DNA from: AP-15 sp035503615 | GTDB lineage: Bacteria > Pseudomonadota > Alphaproteobacteria > ATCC43930 > CGMCC-115725 | DNA length: 64,000 bases | Assembly: GCA_035503615.1 (NCBI GenBank) | Contig: DATJTI010000071.1 | Location: 1-64,000 of the forward strand | Direction of reading: 5' to 3' | Shown: piece by piece, positions 36,650-45,411 of the stretch | Layout of the letters: the number at the start of each line of letters is the position of its first letter | How positions within the stretch are numbered: the stretch's first letter is position 1 | Program-made: the position numbers and the translations under genes | The notes under the pieces: generated by a model | What the model saw: the letters and a program-made list of their open reading frames with translations, nothing else | Told to the model about the DNA's origin: nothing | Database searches by the model: none

Positions 36650-38716
36650 TTACTCCTTGCGGGCGAGCTGCTCGCGAGCAGCCGCGTAGACATGTTCGGG
36701 GGTGAAGCCGAATTTGACGAGCAGCTCCTTCAGCGGCGCCGATGCGCCGAACGTCCGCATGCCGATGATCGTGCCGTGCAACCCGGTATAGCGTTCCCAG
36801 CCCAGTGTCGCAGCCTGCTCGACCGCGACCCGGCGAGTGACCGATGGCGGCAGCACGGCATGCCGGTAAGCCTCGTCCTGCTGCTCGAACAATTCCCAGG
36901 ACGGCATACTGACGACCCGCACCCTGACCCCCTCCGCCGCCAGCTTTTCATAGACCTCGACGCACAGCGCCACCTCGCTGCCGGTGGCGATCAGGATCAG
37001 CTCAGGCGGTCCGTTTCCGGCGTCGGCCAGCACATAGGCGCCGTGCGCGAGCCCGCTCGCCGCAGCGTAGCGGCTGCGGTCGAGGGTCGGCAGGTTCTGC
37101 CGGCTAAGGATCAGGCAGGCCGGCTGGTGCTGCAATCCGAGCACGACGCGCCAGGCTTCGGCGACCTCGTTGGCGTCTGCCGGGCGCAACACGACGAGGC
37201 CGGGGATGCCGCGCAGCCCGGCCACCTGCTCGACCGGTTGATGCGTCGGGCCGTCCTCGCCGACGCCGATCGAATCATGGGTGAAGATCCAGACGACCGG
37301 CAATTCCATCAGCGCGCTCAACCGGATCGGCGCTTTCATGTAATCGGAGAAGATCAGGAAGCCCGAACCGTAGGCGCGCAATTTCGACACTGCGAGACCG
37401 TTGCAGATCGAGCCCATCGCGTGTTCGCGAATGCCGAAATGGAAGTTGCGGGCGCCATACTCACCCGCCTCGAAATCGCCGGCGCCGGCAAAGGTCAACC
37501 GGGTCTTGGTCGAGGGTGCGAGATCGGCGGCACCGCCTAAAAGCCACGGCACCCGCGGAGCGATCGCATTCAGCACTTGCGCCGAGGAGTCGCGGCTGGC
37601 GATGCCCCGGGGGTCGGGTGGAAACACCGGGAGGTCCCGGTCCCAGCCCTGCGGCAGCGCCCGCCGCTGGATCTGCTCGCATGCCTGCGCGAGCTCGGGA
37701 TGTTCGGCACGGTACCGCTCGAACAGTTCGAGCCATTCCGCGCGCAGCTTTTTGCCACGGGCTCCAAAATGGTCGGCGAAATGCTGGTAGACGCCATCGG
37801 GCACCAGGAATTTGGCGTCTTCGGGCCAGCCATAGCGGCGCTTGGTGGCACGCACCTCCTCGGCGCCGAGCGGCTCGCCATGCGCGCCCGACGTATCCTG
37901 CTTGTGCGGCGCACCATAGCCGATATGGCTCTCGACGATGATCAGGGTCGGGCGGTCGTCGGTGCGACCGGCATCGGCGAGCGCGTCGGCGATCCGCTCG
38001 CGGTCATTGGCGTCGCTGACCCGCAGCACCTGCCAGCCATAGCCGAGAAAACGGGCGGCGACATCTTCGCTGAAGGCGAGCGCGGTGTTCCCTTCGATCG
38101 TGATGTGGTTGCTGTCGTAGATCCAGGTGAGGTTGCCGAGCCGCAGATGCCCGGCGAGCGAGGCCGCCTCGCTCGAAACCCCCTCCATCATGCAGCCGTC
38201 GCCGCACAGCGCGAAAACGCGGTAGTCGAAGATTGCAAAACCCGGGCGATTGAAATGCCGTGCCAGCCAGAATGCCGCGATCGCCATGCCGACACTGTTT
38301 GCGACACCCTGGCCGAGCGGCCCGGTCGTGGTCTCGACCCCCGAGGTCAGGTGATATTCGGGATGGCCGGGACACTTGCTGCCGAGCTGGCGGAAATGCT
38401 CGAGGTCGTCGAGCGACACGGCCGGCGTGCCAAGCCGTTCGTATTGCGAGTCGACCGAGGTGACCCCGGTCAGATGCAGCAACGAATAGAGCAGGGTCGA
38501 AGCGTGCCCCGAGGACAAGACAAAGCGGTCGCGGTTCGGCCAGATCGGGTCTGACGGGTCGAAGCGCAAAAACTCCTGCCACAAGGTGTACACCACCGGG
38601 GCCATTGCCATCGGGGTTCCGGGATGGCCCGAATTGGCCTGCTGCACCGCGTCGATGCACAGGGTGCGGATCGTGTTGACACAGATGTCGTCGATCGAGC
38701 CGGATGGCGCTGTCAT
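36650..38716 (-). CDS. tkt: Transketolase
   Basis: A 688-residue thiamine-diphosphate enzyme that moves two-carbon units between sugar phosphates. It has the N-terminal IDAVQQANSGHPGTPMAMAP, the ThDP/metal motif beginning GDGCMMEGVSSEAASLAG, and the pyrimidine-domain signature ending DSIGVGEDGPTHQPVEQ. Length is normal. It overlaps gntK by four bases (ATGA), and its stop touches the first possible start of tal-pgi. It also produces the sedoheptulose 7-phosphate used by the heptose cluster at 19.5 kb. Confidence 0.97.
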   Translation of the reverse strand: MTAPSGSIDDICVNTIRTLCIDAVQQANSGHPGTPMAMAPVVYTLWQEFLRFDPSDPIWPNRDRFVLSSGHASTLLYSLLHLTGVTSVDSQYERLGTPAVSLDDLEHFRQLGSKCPGHPEYHLTSGVETTTGPLGQGVANSVGMAIAAFWLARHFNRPGFAIFDYRVFALCGDGCMMEGVSSEAASLAGHLRLGNLTWIYDSNHITIEGNTALAFSEDVAARFLGYGWQVLRVSDANDRERIADALADAGRTDDRPTLIIVESHIGYGAPHKQDTSGAHGEPLGAEEVRATKRRYGWPEDAKFLVPDGVYQHFADHFGARGKKLRAEWLELFERYRAEHPELAQACEQIQRRALPQGWDRDLPVFPPDPRGIASRDSSAQVLNAIAPRVPWLLGGAADLAPSTKTRLTFAGAGDFEAGEYGARNFHFGIREHAMGSICNGLAVSKLRAYGSGFLIFSDYMKAPIRLSALMELPVVWIFTHDSIGVGEDGPTHQPVEQVAGLRGIPGLVVLRPADANEVAEAWRVVLGLQHQPACLILSRQNLPTLDRSRYAAASGLAHGAYVLADAGNGPPELILIATGSEVALCVEVYEKLAAEGVRVRVVSMPSWELFEQQDEAYRHAVLPPSVTRRVAVEQAATLGWERYTGLHGTIIGMRTFGASAPLKELLVKFGFTPEHVYAAAREQLARKE

Positions 38717-39312
38717 CTCGTCTCCGTCTGCGGCGTTGCAATTGGCGCCGAGCCCGGCCCTGCCTTTGCCGAAAGAACAGCGGCCAACTGCTCGACGATC
38801 CGCTCGATCGGCTGGTCGACCGAAACGATGATCGGGTTCTCGTCCGGGCCCGGCGGTTCGAGCGCCGCGAACTGGCTATCGAGCAGGCTCGCCGGCATGA
38901 AATGGCCGCGCCGGGCGGCCAGGCGGGCGCCGATCAACTGGCGCGAGCCTTCGAGATAGACGAGGCGAACACCAGCGCGGTCGCCGATGATCCGTTGCCG
39001 ATAGGCGCGCTTCAGCGCCGAGCAGGTGACGACGCCACGGCTGCCGCGCGCCTGCCACGCGTCGATTGCTGCAGCAATCGCCGCCAGCCACGGCGCCCGA
39101 TCGGCGTCGTCCAGCGGATGCCCGCTCTGCATCTTTGCCACATTCTCCGGGGGATGAAACCGATCCCCCTCCGCGAATTCCCAACCGAGCCGCCGCGCAA
39201 GGCGCTCCCCGACCGCGGTTTTGCCGGCGCCGGAGACGCCCATGACCACGGCAACCGACGGGGCATTGTGGTCCTGCCGCAAATTCGCGATCCCCGTCCT
39301 CAGCGTTTTCAT
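38713..39312 (-). CDS. gntK: Gluconokinase
   Basis: A 199-residue P-loop kinase that phosphorylates gluconate to 6-phosphogluconate, feeding Gnd. The Walker A motif is VMGVSGAGKTAVGERLA (about residues 22-38), followed by FAEGDRFHPPENVAKM and VVTCSALKRAYR, all typical of GntK. It is the first gene of the operon and overlaps tkt by four bases. Gluconate entry through a phosphorylating kinase, with no edd/eda in the operon, suggests gluconate is routed through the oxidative pentose phosphate pathway. No clear promoter was identified upstream. Confidence 0.95.
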   Translation of the reverse strand: MKTLRTGIANLRQDHNAPSVAVVMGVSGAGKTAVGERLARRLGWEFAEGDRFHPPENVAKMQSGHPLDDADRAPWLAAIAAAIDAWQARGSRGVVTCSALKRAYRQRIIGDRAGVRLVYLEGSRQLIGARLAARRGHFMPASLLDSQFAALEPPGPDENPIIVSVDQPIERIVEQLAAVLSAKAGPGSAPIATPQTETR

Positions 39313-39477
39313 TACATGGCGGACGGTGCTGCCGGGTCAACCCCGATCTCGACACCATAATCATGACATAATCGCGACGGCGACAGCCGTTGCCCGAAAG
39401 CTGCGGGCCACAGCTTGGCCAAAGCACCTCAACAAAGCCTGAACAACCGGGGCGGCGGGCCGCTTTGCACCGCCGGA

Positions 39478-39969
39478 TCAGCCCGGGTTGCGCAGCCTGC
39501 CGCGAAATTCCACCGGTCCGCTCGGTCCAGGCCGCTGCGAGCCGCCCTTGGCTTCGAGCGTGACCAGAAGCTCTCCGGGCCGGGTCAACAGGCGGCTGTT
39601 CGCCGGTGTTTCGGCAATCACCTTGCGCCCGGACCGTGGTAACAGGCCGAGCGGGCGCGGCAGCCCGGCGCCGGGGCGGGCAAGCCAGAGCTGGTATACC
39701 CGGCCGGGCGGCGATGCCGGTGCGGCGAGGCTGTCGACCGCGATCTGATGCGCGCCCGGCGCCAACCGGATCGTCCAGAGCGGGTTCTGCCCGGCATCGC
39801 GCAGCACCGCGATCACGCGGTGCTCGGCAAAATCCGGGGCCGGGCGCGCGGCCAGGGCCGCGACCATGAGAGCCAGAGCCAGCACCGCGAGCCCCGCGGC
39901 AATCGCGCGCCACAGCGCCGCCCGCTCCCACAGTAGCAATAGCGCGGGCCGGAGGCCGGCGATCGTCAC
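39478..39969 (-). CDS. Membrane protein with RskA-type anti-sigma C-terminal domain
   Basis: A 163-residue protein with one transmembrane helix (about residues 21-42) and a periplasmic region resembling the RskA/anti-sigma-K C-terminal domain (YQLWLARPGAG...LGLLPRSGRK...TRPGELLVTLEAKGGS). The usual N-terminal cytoplasmic zinc-binding anti-sigma domain is missing, and the frame upstream has no start codon before the preceding stop. No ECF sigma gene lies nearby. It may be a truncated remnant or a stand-alone sensor. The start is GTG. A 15-bp tandem repeat lies just upstream. The family call is moderate. Confidence 0.65.
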   Translation of the reverse strand: MTIAGLRPALLLLWERAALWRAIAAGLAVLALALMVAALAARPAPDFAEHRVIAVLRDAGQNPLWTIRLAPGAHQIAVDSLAAPASPPGRVYQLWLARPGAGLPRPLGLLPRSGRKVIAETPANSRLLTRPGELLVTLEAKGGSQRPGPSGPVEFRGRLRNPG

Positions 39970-40008
39970 GATTGCGCCGCGGCGGGACCGCGCATTGCCG
40001 CCAACAAG

Positions 40009-40060
40009 ATATCGGCCAGCAAAATACCGGCCAGCAAAACACCCGCTAGCAAAATACCGG
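40009..40060. repeat. 15-bp tandem repeat, about three and a half copies
   Basis: Units ATATCGGCCAGCAAA (40009-40023), ATACCGGCCAGCAAA (40024-40038), ACACCCGCTAGCAAA (40039-40053) and a partial ATACCGG (40054-40060). They lie between the CNNM-type gene and the anti-sigma-like gene, immediately upstream of the latter's start. Confidence 0.88.
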
Positions 40061-40098
40061 GGGTGATGACCGGAACGCTCATGCGGGTCGCCATGGCA

Positions 40099-41391
40099 TC
40101 ACCGCCGCGCCTTGGCCGCGACCGGCGAAATCAGCACCCGGTCGACGCGGCGGCCATCCATCTCGACGACTTCGAACTGGTAGCCGTCGGCGGTCAGGCG
40201 GTCGGCGACCATCGGCACGCGGTTGAGCCGCGCCATCAGATAGCCGCCGAGCGTGTGGAAATCGGTATCCTCGCCCGGCAGATGCGACATGCCCAGCACC
40301 TGCTTCAATTCATCGAGCCCGAGCATGCCGTCGATCAGAAAGGTGCCGTCATCGCGGCGGATGACCTGGCGGTCGGCGTCGATGTCGCCGACCAGCGCCT
40401 CCAGCATGTCGTTGAGGGCGACCAGTCCTTCAAGGTCGCCATATTCGTCCACGACCAGCGCCATCGGCTCACCCGAGCTCTTAAACACTTCGAGGGCGCG
40501 CAGCAAGGTGACGGTGTTTGGCAGGTAGAGCGGCGGGCGCATCGCCGTGCGCACATCGAAAGGCTGCCCGACGAGGCAGGCGGCGAGCAAATCCTTGGCG
40601 CGGACGATGCCGGTCACCTGCTGCGAGCCGCCCTGCACGACCGGGAAGCGCGAATGAACGCTGTCGCGGAGCTTTGCCCGATTTTCCGCGTCCGGATCAT
40701 CGAGGTCGAGCCATTCGATCTGGGTGCGCGGCGTCATCACCGCGCTGACCCGGCGGTCGCCGAGGCGCAGCGCCATCTCGACGATCTCGGTCTCGGCCCG
40801 CGGAATGTGGCCGGTCGCCGTTCCCTCGCGCAGCATGAAGCTGATCTCTTCGTCGGTCACCGGTGCCGCCCCCTCGCCGCGCAGCGGCAGCAGACGCAGC
40901 ACGAGATCGCTCGAGGCGCTGAGGAACCACTCCACCGGGGTGCCGAGCTGCGCCATCCTTCGCATCAGCCGCGCCATCGCCGCGGCGATGCGCTCGGGAT
41001 GGACGAGGGCGATGCGCTTCGGCACCAGTTCGCCGAGGATCAGCGACAGGTAGGAAATCGCGATGACCACGATTGCGATGCTGATCGCATGCGCGTAATG
41101 GCCGACCAGCCCCGCATGGCTTTCGATCAGCCCTTGCAGCCGATCGCCGAGCGTCGCCTGGCCGAACGTGCCGGACAGCACCGCGATCACGGTGATCCCG
41201 ATCTGCACCGTGGACAAGAGCCGCGAGGGGTCGGATTTCAGCTCGAGTGCCGCCGCGGCACCGGGATTTCCGCTGTCGGCGAGCGCCTTCAATCGCGCCG
41301 TCCGCGCCGAAACCAGCGCAATCTCGGCCATGGCGAACACGCCATTGAGCAGGATCAGCAAAAAGACGACGACGATCGGCACAATCAGCAT
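40099..41391 (-). CDS. CNNM/CorC-type hemolysin-family membrane protein
   Basis: A 430-residue protein with an N-terminal CNNM (DUF21) domain of about four membrane segments (residues 1-180), a pair of CBS domains with VMTPRTQIEWLDLDD and related segments (about 200-320), and a C-terminal CorC_HlyC domain (about 345-425). Such proteins are linked to magnesium or cobalt efflux and resistance; haemolysin is a historical name. The ATG at 41391 starts MLIVPIVVVFLLILLNGVF; a longer frame to 41532 gives an Arg/Pro-rich extension unlike the family. It lies between rpsD and the anti-sigma-like gene on the same strand. Confidence 0.9.
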   Translation of the reverse strand: MLIVPIVVVFLLILLNGVFAMAEIALVSARTARLKALADSGNPGAAAALELKSDPSRLLSTVQIGITVIAVLSGTFGQATLGDRLQGLIESHAGLVGHYAHAISIAIVVIAISYLSLILGELVPKRIALVHPERIAAAMARLMRRMAQLGTPVEWFLSASSDLVLRLLPLRGEGAAPVTDEEISFMLREGTATGHIPRAETEIVEMALRLGDRRVSAVMTPRTQIEWLDLDDPDAENRAKLRDSVHSRFPVVQGGSQQVTGIVRAKDLLAACLVGQPFDVRTAMRPPLYLPNTVTLLRALEVFKSSGEPMALVVDEYGDLEGLVALNDMLEALVGDIDADRQVIRRDDGTFLIDGMLGLDELKQVLGMSHLPGEDTDFHTLGGYLMARLNRVPMVADRLTADGYQFEVVEMDGRRVDRVLISPVAAKARR

Positions 41392-41573
41392 CGCAACCGT
41401 CCCGTTCGATCGCGGCGCCGGCTGCGTGCACCAGCCCCGGCGGCACGGCAGCGCGTGCCCGCACGCGGAGCCTGGCGCGAGGCGTGTCGGCGGTACCGGT
41501 ATCCGCCGCGCGACCGGCCGAGGCCGGCCCACAAGCTAGCGACCGATCCGACCCGACGGGAGTGCGGACAGGC

Positions 41574-42191
41574 TCAGCGCGAATAGAACTCGATGACGAG
41601 GTTGGGCTCCATCGACACCGGGTAGGGCACGTCCGCCGGCTTCGGCGCCCGGATGAACCGACCCCTCATCCGGTCATGGTCGATCTCGACATAGTCGGGA
41701 ACATCGCGCTCGCCCGATTTTGCCGCTTCGAGCACCAGCGCCATCGCCTTGGCCTTGGCGCCGAGCTCGATCTCGTCACCGTCGCGCACCGAATAGGACG
41801 GGATCGTCACCCGCCGGTTGTTGACCCGGACATGCCCGTGATTGACGAGCTGGCGCGCGGCAAACGGGGTCGGCACCAGCTTCATCCGATAGACGACCGC
41901 ATCGAGCCGGCGCTCCAACAGCTCGATCAGATTGTCGCCGGTGTCGCCGCGGCGGCGCACCGCCTCTTCGTAGAGCCGGCGGAACTGGCGCTCGCCGAGA
42001 TTGGCATAATAGCCCTTCAGCTTCTGCTTGGCGGCAAGCTGGGTCCCGAAATCCGACGGCTTCTTGCGCCGCTGGCCGTGCTGGCCCGGCCCATATTCGC
42101 GGCGGTTGAGCGGGCTCTTCGGCCGGCCCCAGAGGTTGATCCCGAGCCGGCGGTTGATCTTGTATTTCGGTTCCGTGCGCTTGCTGCTCAT
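41574..42191 (-). CDS. rpsD: 30S ribosomal protein S4
   Basis: A 205-residue ribosomal protein that starts assembly of the small subunit body by binding 16S rRNA, and contributes to decoding accuracy. The N-terminal PKYKINRRLGINLWG is followed by the S4 RNA-binding domain RRLDAVVYRMKLVPTPFAAR and VNHGHVRVNNRRVTIPSY. The ATG at 42191 gives the standard MSSKRTEPKY-type start. It is monocistronic here, as is common in alphaproteobacteria, 82 bp from typA. Confidence 0.98.
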   Translation of the reverse strand: MSSKRTEPKYKINRRLGINLWGRPKSPLNRREYGPGQHGQRRKKPSDFGTQLAAKQKLKGYYANLGERQFRRLYEEAVRRRGDTGDNLIELLERRLDAVVYRMKLVPTPFAARQLVNHGHVRVNNRRVTIPSYSVRDGDEIELGAKAKAMALVLEAAKSGERDVPDYVEIDHDRMRGRFIRAPKPADVPYPVSMEPNLVIEFYSR

Positions 42192-42272
42192 GCGATCCAA
42201 ATCCGAATGCGCTGCTGGCGTCGTGATAGGCGCTCCACGGGGCGAAAGCAATGGCCGGCAGCCGGGGCTCGG

Positions 42273-44093
42273 CTACTCCGCGGCGGCGCGTTGGGCGCGG
42301 CGACGGGCGTTCGGGTCGAGCAGGCGCTTGCGCAGGCGGATCGATTTTGGCGTCACCTCGACCAGCTCGTCGTCGCCGATATAGGCGATCGCCTGTTCGA
42401 GGCTCATCTGAATGGGCGGGGTCAGCCGCACCGCCTCATCCTTGGCGGTGGTGCGGATGTTGGTCAGCTGCTTGCCCTTGGTCGGGTTGACGTCGAGATC
42501 GTTGCCGCGGCTGTGGGCGCCGATGATCATGCCCTCGTAGACCGCTACGCCCGCGTCGATGAACATCGGCCCGCGCTCTTCGAGATTCCACAGCGCATAG
42601 GCGATCGCGACCCCGCCGGCGGTCGAAATGAGGACGCCGTTGCGCCGGCCCTCGATCGGCCCCTTGTGCGCAGCGTAGCCGTGAAACAGCCGGCTCATGA
42701 CCCCGGTGCCGCGGGTATCGGTCAGAAACTCGCCCTGATAGCCGATCAGCCCGCGCGTCGGGGCGAGAAACTCGAGCCGCAGCTTGCCGCCGCCCGAGGG
42801 CCGCATTTCCCGCATCTCGGCCTTGCGCCGGCTCATCTTGTCGACGACGATCCCGGCGAACTCCTCGTCGACATCGATCACCACCTCCTCGATCGGCTCG
42901 AGCCGCCGGCCGGTATCCGGGTCGGTCTTGAACAGCACCCGCGGGCGCGAGATCGACATCTCGTAGCCTTCGCGCCGCATCGTCTCGATCAAGACGCCAA
43001 GCTGCAATTCACCGCGGCCGGCGACCTCGAACGCCTCCTTCTGCGCGCTCTCGCTGACCCGGATCGCGACATTGCCCTCGGCCTCGCGGTAGAGCCGCTC
43101 ACCGATCATGCGCGAGGTGACCTTGCTGCCGTCGCGGCCGGCGAGCGGGCTGTCATTGACCGAAAAGGTCATTGCCAGGGTCGGCGGATCGATCGGGTCC
43201 GCGGGCAGCGCCGCTTCGACCTCGGGCGCACAGATCGTGTCGGCCACGGTGGTCAGTGCGAGACCGGCGACGGCGATGATGTCACCGGCCTCGGCCTCTT
43301 CGATCGGGCGGCGGTCGAGGCCGCGGAACGCCTGCAATTTGGTCAGCCGCGCCTGCTCGATGACGCGGCCGTCGCGCGCCAGGGATTTGACCGGCATGTT
43401 AAGCCGCGCCACCCCGGAATGGATGAGCCCGGTCAACACCCGGCCGAGATAGGGATCGTAATCGAGCGTCGTCGCCAGCATCGCGAACGGTGCCACGGGA
43501 TCGGCCTTGGGCGGCGGCACATGCTCGAGGATCAGTCCGAACAACGGCGCGAGGTCGTGGCGCGGTTCGGCGCGGTCGGTCACCGCCCAGCCGTCACGAC
43601 CCGAGGCGAAGACGGTCGGGAAATCGAGCTGTGCCTCGCTCGCGTCGAGTGCCGCGAACAGGTCGAAAATCTCGTTGTGCACCACCGTGGCGCGGGCGTC
43701 CGGGCGGTCGATCTTGTTGATCACGACGATCGGCTTGAGCCCCTGGCGCAATGCCTTGGCGAGTACGAACTTGGTCTGCGGCATCGGCCCTTCGGCCGCA
43801 TCGACCAGCACCAGCACGCCATCGACCATATTGAGGATGCGCTCGACCTCGCCGCCGAAATCGGCATGGCCCGGGGTATCGACGATGTTGATGCGCACGC
43901 CGTGCCAGACCACCGAGGTGCATTTCGCCAGGATCGTGATGCCGCGCTCGCGTTCGAGCTCGTTCGAATCGAGCGCCCGTTCGACCACCTGCTGGTTGGC
44001 GCGAAACGCACCCGATTGGCGCAGCATGGCATCGACCAGCGTGGTCTTGCCGTGATCGACATGGGCAATGATCGCGATATTGCGGATATCCAT
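42273..44093 (-). CDS. typA: TypA/BipA ribosome-associated GTPase
   Basis: A 606-residue translational GTPase. It has the G1 loop AHVDHGKTTLVDAML (about residues 11-25), RERGITILAK (G2), DTPGHADFG (G3) and NKIDRPDA (G4), then EF-G-like domains and the BipA-specific C-terminal domain ending with the KRLLDPNARRRAQ tail. It binds the ribosome and supports growth at low temperature and under stress, helping 50S maturation. It is flanked by rpsD downstream and, upstream, by two tandem hairpins and a PfkB kinase gene. Confidence 0.97.
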   Translation of the reverse strand: MDIRNIAIIAHVDHGKTTLVDAMLRQSGAFRANQQVVERALDSNELERERGITILAKCTSVVWHGVRINIVDTPGHADFGGEVERILNMVDGVLVLVDAAEGPMPQTKFVLAKALRQGLKPIVVINKIDRPDARATVVHNEIFDLFAALDASEAQLDFPTVFASGRDGWAVTDRAEPRHDLAPLFGLILEHVPPPKADPVAPFAMLATTLDYDPYLGRVLTGLIHSGVARLNMPVKSLARDGRVIEQARLTKLQAFRGLDRRPIEEAEAGDIIAVAGLALTTVADTICAPEVEAALPADPIDPPTLAMTFSVNDSPLAGRDGSKVTSRMIGERLYREAEGNVAIRVSESAQKEAFEVAGRGELQLGVLIETMRREGYEMSISRPRVLFKTDPDTGRRLEPIEEVVIDVDEEFAGIVVDKMSRRKAEMREMRPSGGGKLRLEFLAPTRGLIGYQGEFLTDTRGTGVMSRLFHGYAAHKGPIEGRRNGVLISTAGGVAIAYALWNLEERGPMFIDAGVAVYEGMIIGAHSRGNDLDVNPTKGKQLTNIRTTAKDEAVRLTPPIQMSLEQAIAYIGDDELVEVTPKSIRLRKRLLDPNARRRAQRAAAE

Positions 44094-44103
44094 GGGTCCA
44101 AGA

Positions 44104-44163
44104 TGAAACCGCGCCCCTGAGGGCGCGGGCTGGAAGAAACCGCGCCGCTGAGGGCGCGGGCTG
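44104..44163. repeat. Tandem hairpin repeat, two 28-bp copies with 32-bp period
   Basis: GAAACCGCGCC-CTGA-GGGCGCGGG-type units at 44104-44131 and 44136-44163 differ at one base. Each contains a near-perfect inverted repeat CCGCGCC/GGCGCGG and would fold into a stable hairpin. They sit directly upstream of typA (minus strand) and downstream of the PfkB kinase gene, so they may terminate kinase transcription or structure the typA leader. Confidence 0.85.
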
Positions 44164-44192
44164 AGGCCGCCTCGCAGCGGTGGCGGGGACCG

Positions 44193-45203
44193 CTATCGCG
44201 ACGGACCGGCGCGTCCCGCCGCAGCGGCCACGAACTCAGCCAGATTGCGCTCGGGGCGAGCGCCGACATGGCTGATGATCTCGGCAGCGCACAAACTGGC
44301 GACCTCGCCGCAGATGGGGAGCGGCAGGCCGCGGGTCAAGCCATAAAGAAAACCGGCGGCATAGAGATCGCCGGCGCCGGTGCTGTCGACAATTCGGGCG
44401 ATCGGCGCCGCCGCCACGATGTGCTCTGCGCCACCGGCCAGGATCACGCTGCCCGCGGCGCTGCGGGTCAGGGCAGCAACCGCGACATGGCCGCGCACCG
44501 CAGCAGCAGCCGTTGCAAAATCATTGGTTTCATAAAGCGAGCAAATCTCGATCTCATTGGCGAACAGGATGTCGATATGACCATCGACCAGGTCGCGGAA
44601 CGCCTGGCGATGGCGCTCGACGCAGAACGGGTCGGACAATGACAGCGCGACCTTGTGTCCGGCGGCATGCGCGATCGCGGCGGCCTTGCGGAATGCCTGC
44701 TGCGCGAGCGGCGGGTCGAACAGATAGCCTTCGAGATAGGTCACCTGCGCCGCGCCGATGATCCCCTCGTCGATATCGTCGGGTCCAAGCCCGACACAGG
44801 CACCGAGATAGGTGTTGAGCGTGCGCTGGCCGTCCGGCGTGACCAGGATCAGGCAGCGCGCGGTGCCGGGGCCGCCGGTCGCCGCCGGGGTGTCGAAGCG
44901 CACACCCTGCGCGGTCAGATCGTGGCGATAGACCTCGCCCAACAAATCGTCGCGCACCTTGCCGATATAGGCGCCGTTGCTGCCGAGCGAGGCCAGCCCG
45001 GCCATGGTGTTGCCGGCCGAGCCGCCCGAGGATTCGACGCCCGGACCCATGATGCGATAGAGCGCCTCGGCGCGCGCGGCATCGATCAGCGCCATCGTCC
45101 CCTTGACCAGACCTTCACGTTCGAGAAACGCCTCGTCGGCGCGCGCGATCACATCGACAATGGCATTGCCGATGCCGACGACATCGAGAGCGGCGGAGGT
45201 CAT
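44193..45203 (-). CDS. PfkB-family carbohydrate/adenosine kinase
   Basis: A 336-residue ribokinase-fold enzyme. The N-terminal VVGIGNAIVDVIARADE, the substrate-binding SSGGSAGNTMAGLASLG and the catalytic signature DSTGAGDLYAAGFLYGL with the general base Asp are clear. Alphaproteobacterial homologues are often annotated as adenosine kinases; ribose, fructose or related substrates cannot be excluded from the sequence. The start is ATG 45203, which begins MTSAALDVVGIGNA; the frame to 45335 is an Arg-rich extension. It is upstream of typA, separated by the tandem hairpins, and divergent from the thioesterase gene. Confidence 0.9.
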   Translation of the reverse strand: MTSAALDVVGIGNAIVDVIARADEAFLEREGLVKGTMALIDAARAEALYRIMGPGVESSGGSAGNTMAGLASLGSNGAYIGKVRDDLLGEVYRHDLTAQGVRFDTPAATGGPGTARCLILVTPDGQRTLNTYLGACVGLGPDDIDEGIIGAAQVTYLEGYLFDPPLAQQAFRKAAAIAHAAGHKVALSLSDPFCVERHRQAFRDLVDGHIDILFANEIEICSLYETNDFATAAAAVRGHVAVAALTRSAAGSVILAGGAEHIVAAAPIARIVDSTGAGDLYAAGFLYGLTRGLPLPICGEVASLCAAEIISHVGARPERNLAEFVAAAAGRAGPSR

Positions 45204-45411
45204 GTGCCGGCGGCGATTTGCATGGACATGCGGCGCCGTATACCGCCCGTTCCGGATATCGGCAAGCGCCCGCGGTCGGTGTCGGGCGCGACGGCGGTGC
45301 CAGCCAGCCACCGGTTTCGCGGCGGGACGAACCAAGATCGTCGTTGCGTCCGCTTCCGGTCTCTGCCGAAATCAGCAGCAAGCTGGCGAAATCAACTCGG
45401 ATCCCCGAAAC

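Noticed and set aside
36645..36650. First ATG of tal-pgi (36650) as start
   Set aside because: Only two bases from the AGGAG; the second ATG at 36644 has normal spacing of eight.
39310..39341. TTGACC/ATGTAA as promoter of gntK
   Set aside because: The would-be -10 box overlaps the start codon, which would place transcription inside the gene.
44104..44163. CRISPR array
   Set aside because: Only two units with a four-base gap; no spacers and no cas genes.
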